A stretch of DNA of 64,000 nt, taken from positions 310,001 to 374,000 of the forward strand of contig CAKTFN010000001.1 of the NCBI GenBank assembly GCA_934561055.1, written 5' to 3'. This DNA is from an uncultured Eubacteriales bacterium. Its GTDB lineage: Bacteria; Bacillota; Clostridia; Oscillospirales; Acutalibacteraceae. Shown one piece after another: positions 62,325 to 64,000 of the stretch; position 1 is the stretch's first letter, and each line of letters begins with the position of its first letter. The translations under genes and the position numbers were made by a program. Below the pieces are notes generated by a model, which searched no databases, was not told where the DNA came from, and was given only the letters and a program-made list of their open reading frames with translations.

Positions 62325-64000
62325 TCATTCTCCCCAGACGGAGAGTGTGACGGTTGTTCCCTCTTCAAATTCAAGTCCTGCAACGAGCGACATCGTATAG
62401 ACCGTTCCGGGAGTTCGGCTTCCGTCGTTTTCTTTGATTACCTTTTGAACAACAAATCCGTCCTTCGTGAGAAGCGAATATGCATCCTCGTATTTCATAC
62501 CCATCACGTCTTTGAGAACGACATACGGCTTTCCGCTGCTGACAACGATTTTGATTTTTGTTCCCTGTTCAACGGTTTTTCCGGCCGGGATACTTTGAGA
62601 AATGATTGAATTTTTTTCAACCTCCCGGCTCGGTTCAAACGAAAATTCAATGTCAAAATTTTCGTTAAAAGTTTTGCTGTTTTCAATGTCACGATATGTC
62701 AACTGAGTAAAATCGGCAACAATTACGCTCTTTGAAATCGGAGCCGAGCTTTCGGTTGTTTTCGGCGGTTTTGTTGTGTGTTCCTTCGTTTCTCCGTTCA
62801 TCGGGAGAAACGTCATTGCGGAAAGAGCTTTGTCAAGAAACGGAACATCGAAATATTTATAAAGAAACGTTGAATATGCCGTTACGAAAACCATCGCCGC
62901 AACCAAAAGAGCGGTGAGAATCACCTTGAAAGTGATTGAAGAACCGGATTCCGGAAGTTCGGTTTTTTGAGGCGGCAAAGTCGGCTTTTTTTCCTTCTCG
63001 GGCGGCTTGTCCGCCTTCGGTTCGGGGACGGCGGTTTTTGGGTGCGTTTCTTCTTTTTCGATCCGAAATTTTGCTTCTTCAACCGCTTGTGCCCGTTCCG
63101 GATAAAGAAGAGAAAAAAGTCCGTCAACGGTTTGGATTCTCGCTTCGGGATAGACGGCAAGAGCGGAAAGAATCGTTTCAATCGCCTTTTTGTCAAGTTC
63201 TTTTGCGTATTCCTGCGGAATAAACATTGAGTCGTTCACCGCACGTTCCGCAGCGTTTTGGGGTCTGATTCCGGTCAGAACTTTATACATTACGGCCATC
63301 ACGGAATAAACGTCGGTATATGTTCCGACATGAAGGCGACGGTCGGAAAGTTCAATCGGCGCAAAACCCGAAGAAGAAAGCGCACGAAGCTCAATCACAT
63401 CAGACTTGGTTTGCGGAATTGAAAAGCCGGAAAGATGAAGCCTTCCGTCCGAACCGACAAGAATCGTTTCGGGCGAGACAGCAGCATGAACAATTCCGTT
63501 CGCATTAAGTTTTCTCAATGCGATGAGAATCGGGCGAAAAACGTTTTTCACCCTTTCCCAATTAAATTTTTCTTCGGAAGACGAAAGATAAGTTTCAAGA
63601 CTGATCGACTCAAGCTTTTCGCAAACGGCATATGCGGTTGAGTTCGCCGAAAAAATTTCCTTAACCGTCGGAAGAGCCGGAGTACGGTTAAGCGACATGA
63701 GCGTTTTCCAAAGCTTTAAAAAACTTTGAAGGCAGGACTCATACATTGCGCCGTAACCGGCACGAACGCTCACCGAAGGCTCCCCTTCTCCTCTGACAAT
63801 GAGATTTTTCGGAAGAAACTCACAAACGGAAACCGGAACACTGTTTTGAAGGTCAAAGCCCGAATAAACAACGCAGTCGGTCGAAAAACCGGTACAAAAC
63901 CCGATAAGATATCTTCCGCCGAGAACATACCTTTTTTGCAAAAGCGGCGCATGTTGCGGTTCTCTTACGTTTTTTGAGCAGTTCGGACACACCTCCGCCC
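62325..64000 (-). CDS. PASTA-domain transmembrane pseudokinase, 5' end off the window
   Basis: The frame is open to the right edge (559 codons); the visible start EVCPNC is the second half of a zinc ribbon, so the N-terminus lies outside. A kinase-like domain (about 20-300) follows GGRYLIGFCTGFSTDCVVYSG, but the Gly-loop is degenerate, the VAIK lysine is replaced (VSVCEF), the HRD is VHAAVSPETI and the DFG is LSGFSI. All three catalytic residues are lost, so it is a pseudokinase. Then a Lys/Glu/Pro linker, one transmembrane helix (about 357-379) and two PASTA domains. PASTA kinases sense cell wall; this one probably acts as a scaffold. Upstream of spore and cortex genes on the same strand. 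Confidence 0.88.
   Translation of the reverse strand, partial: AEVCPNCSKNVREPQHAPLLQKRYVLGGRYLIGFCTGFSTDCVVYSGFDLQNSVPVSVCEFLPKNLIVRGEGEPSVSVRAGYGAMYESCLQSFLKLWKTLMSLNRTPALPTVKEIFSANSTAYAVCEKLESISLETYLSSSEEKFNWERVKNVFRPILIALRKLNANGIVHAAVSPETILVGSDGRLHLSGFSIPQTKSDVIELRALSSSGFAPIELSDRRLHVGTYTDVYSVMAVMYKVLTGIRPQNAAERAVNDSMFIPQEYAKELDKKAIETILSALAVYPEARIQTVDGLFSLLYPERAQAVEEAKFRIEKEETHPKTAVPEPKADKPPEKEKKPTLPPQKTELPESGSSITFKVILTALLVAAMVFVTAYSTFLYKYFDVPFLDKALSAMTFLPMNGETKEHTTKPPKTTESSAPISKSVIVADFTQLTYRDIENSKTFNENFDIEFSFEPSREVEKNSIISQSIPAGKTVEQGTKIKIVVSSGKPYVVLKDVMGMKYEDAYSLLTKDGFVVQKVIKENDGSRTPGTVYTMSLVAGLEFEEGTTVTLSVWGE

Overview
The window looks like chromosome from a spore-forming Firmicute of the Clostridia, probably an uncultured gut member of the Oscillospirales/Ruminococcaceae type. 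The evidence is sporulation genes (spoIIID, a spoIVFA/spoIVFB pair, a spoVAF-like gerA-family gene, a SpoIID-domain protein), Gram-positive LexA boxes and promoters, strong GGAGG ribosome binding sites, and Clostridia-type neighbourhoods such as M23-M50-TIGR03960-DUF2344. No phage, CRISPR array or complete transposon was seen. The only mobile trace is the 5' end of an IS fused to rhaA.

Layout. 1-6.7 kb (minus): a partial FnIII-repeat secreted protein, tsaD-rimI, an ArsR metal sensor, spoIIID, DUF1643-LOG, and an iron alcohol dehydrogenase/flavin reductase operon behind a MerR (AdhR/NmlR-type) promoter. 6.9-7.1 kb: a broken carboxymuconolactone decarboxylase relic. 7.1-18.3 kb (minus): an apparent transcription unit in which a 2597-residue secreted GH2 glycosidase is followed after 20 nt by a Cys-containing 80-residue peptide, a lipoprotein, an HPr-kinase-like ATPase, a radical SAM/SPASM enzyme and a PqqD protein, which is a candidate RiPP locus. 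18.6-25.5 kb: a MATE exporter, rhaD plus an IS-rhaA chimera, initiator tRNA-Met, SOS-controlled dinB, and a secreted phosphoesterase whose C-terminal tail resembles that of the GH2 protein. 25.7-28.9 kb (plus): MBOAT-DHHW surface acylation pair and a Dabb protein. 28.9-34.2 kb (minus): a LysR regulator, then metQ-metN-metI with CMD and SDR genes. The metQ product is a circular permutation of the usual MetQ.

34.2-50.5 kb: a flavoprotein and YbjQ protein; then on plus a YgjP metallopeptidase, a heterodimeric ABC exporter and murC; then on minus a ketopantoate reductase, rpsB-tsf, DUF2344/TIGR03960, spoIVFB/spoIVFA and ktrB. 50.6-53.6 kb (plus): a two-protein membrane system with an M20 peptidase. 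53.8-56.8 kb (minus): GtrA, PAP2, two TrkA-type proteins and a phosphodiesterase. 56.8-58.5 kb (plus): three small conserved-looking genes and a GNAT. 58.5-64 kb (minus): a spore/envelope block comprising a PASTA pseudokinase (cut by the window edge), an acidic protein, a SpoIID-PGBD protein and the spoVAF-like gene.

The strongest candidates for something new are the circularly permuted MetQ and its layered regulation, the GH2-linked RiPP-like cluster, the shared amphipathic C-terminal tail, and the pseudokinase block. All functions are inferred from motifs read by eye; no database search was run.
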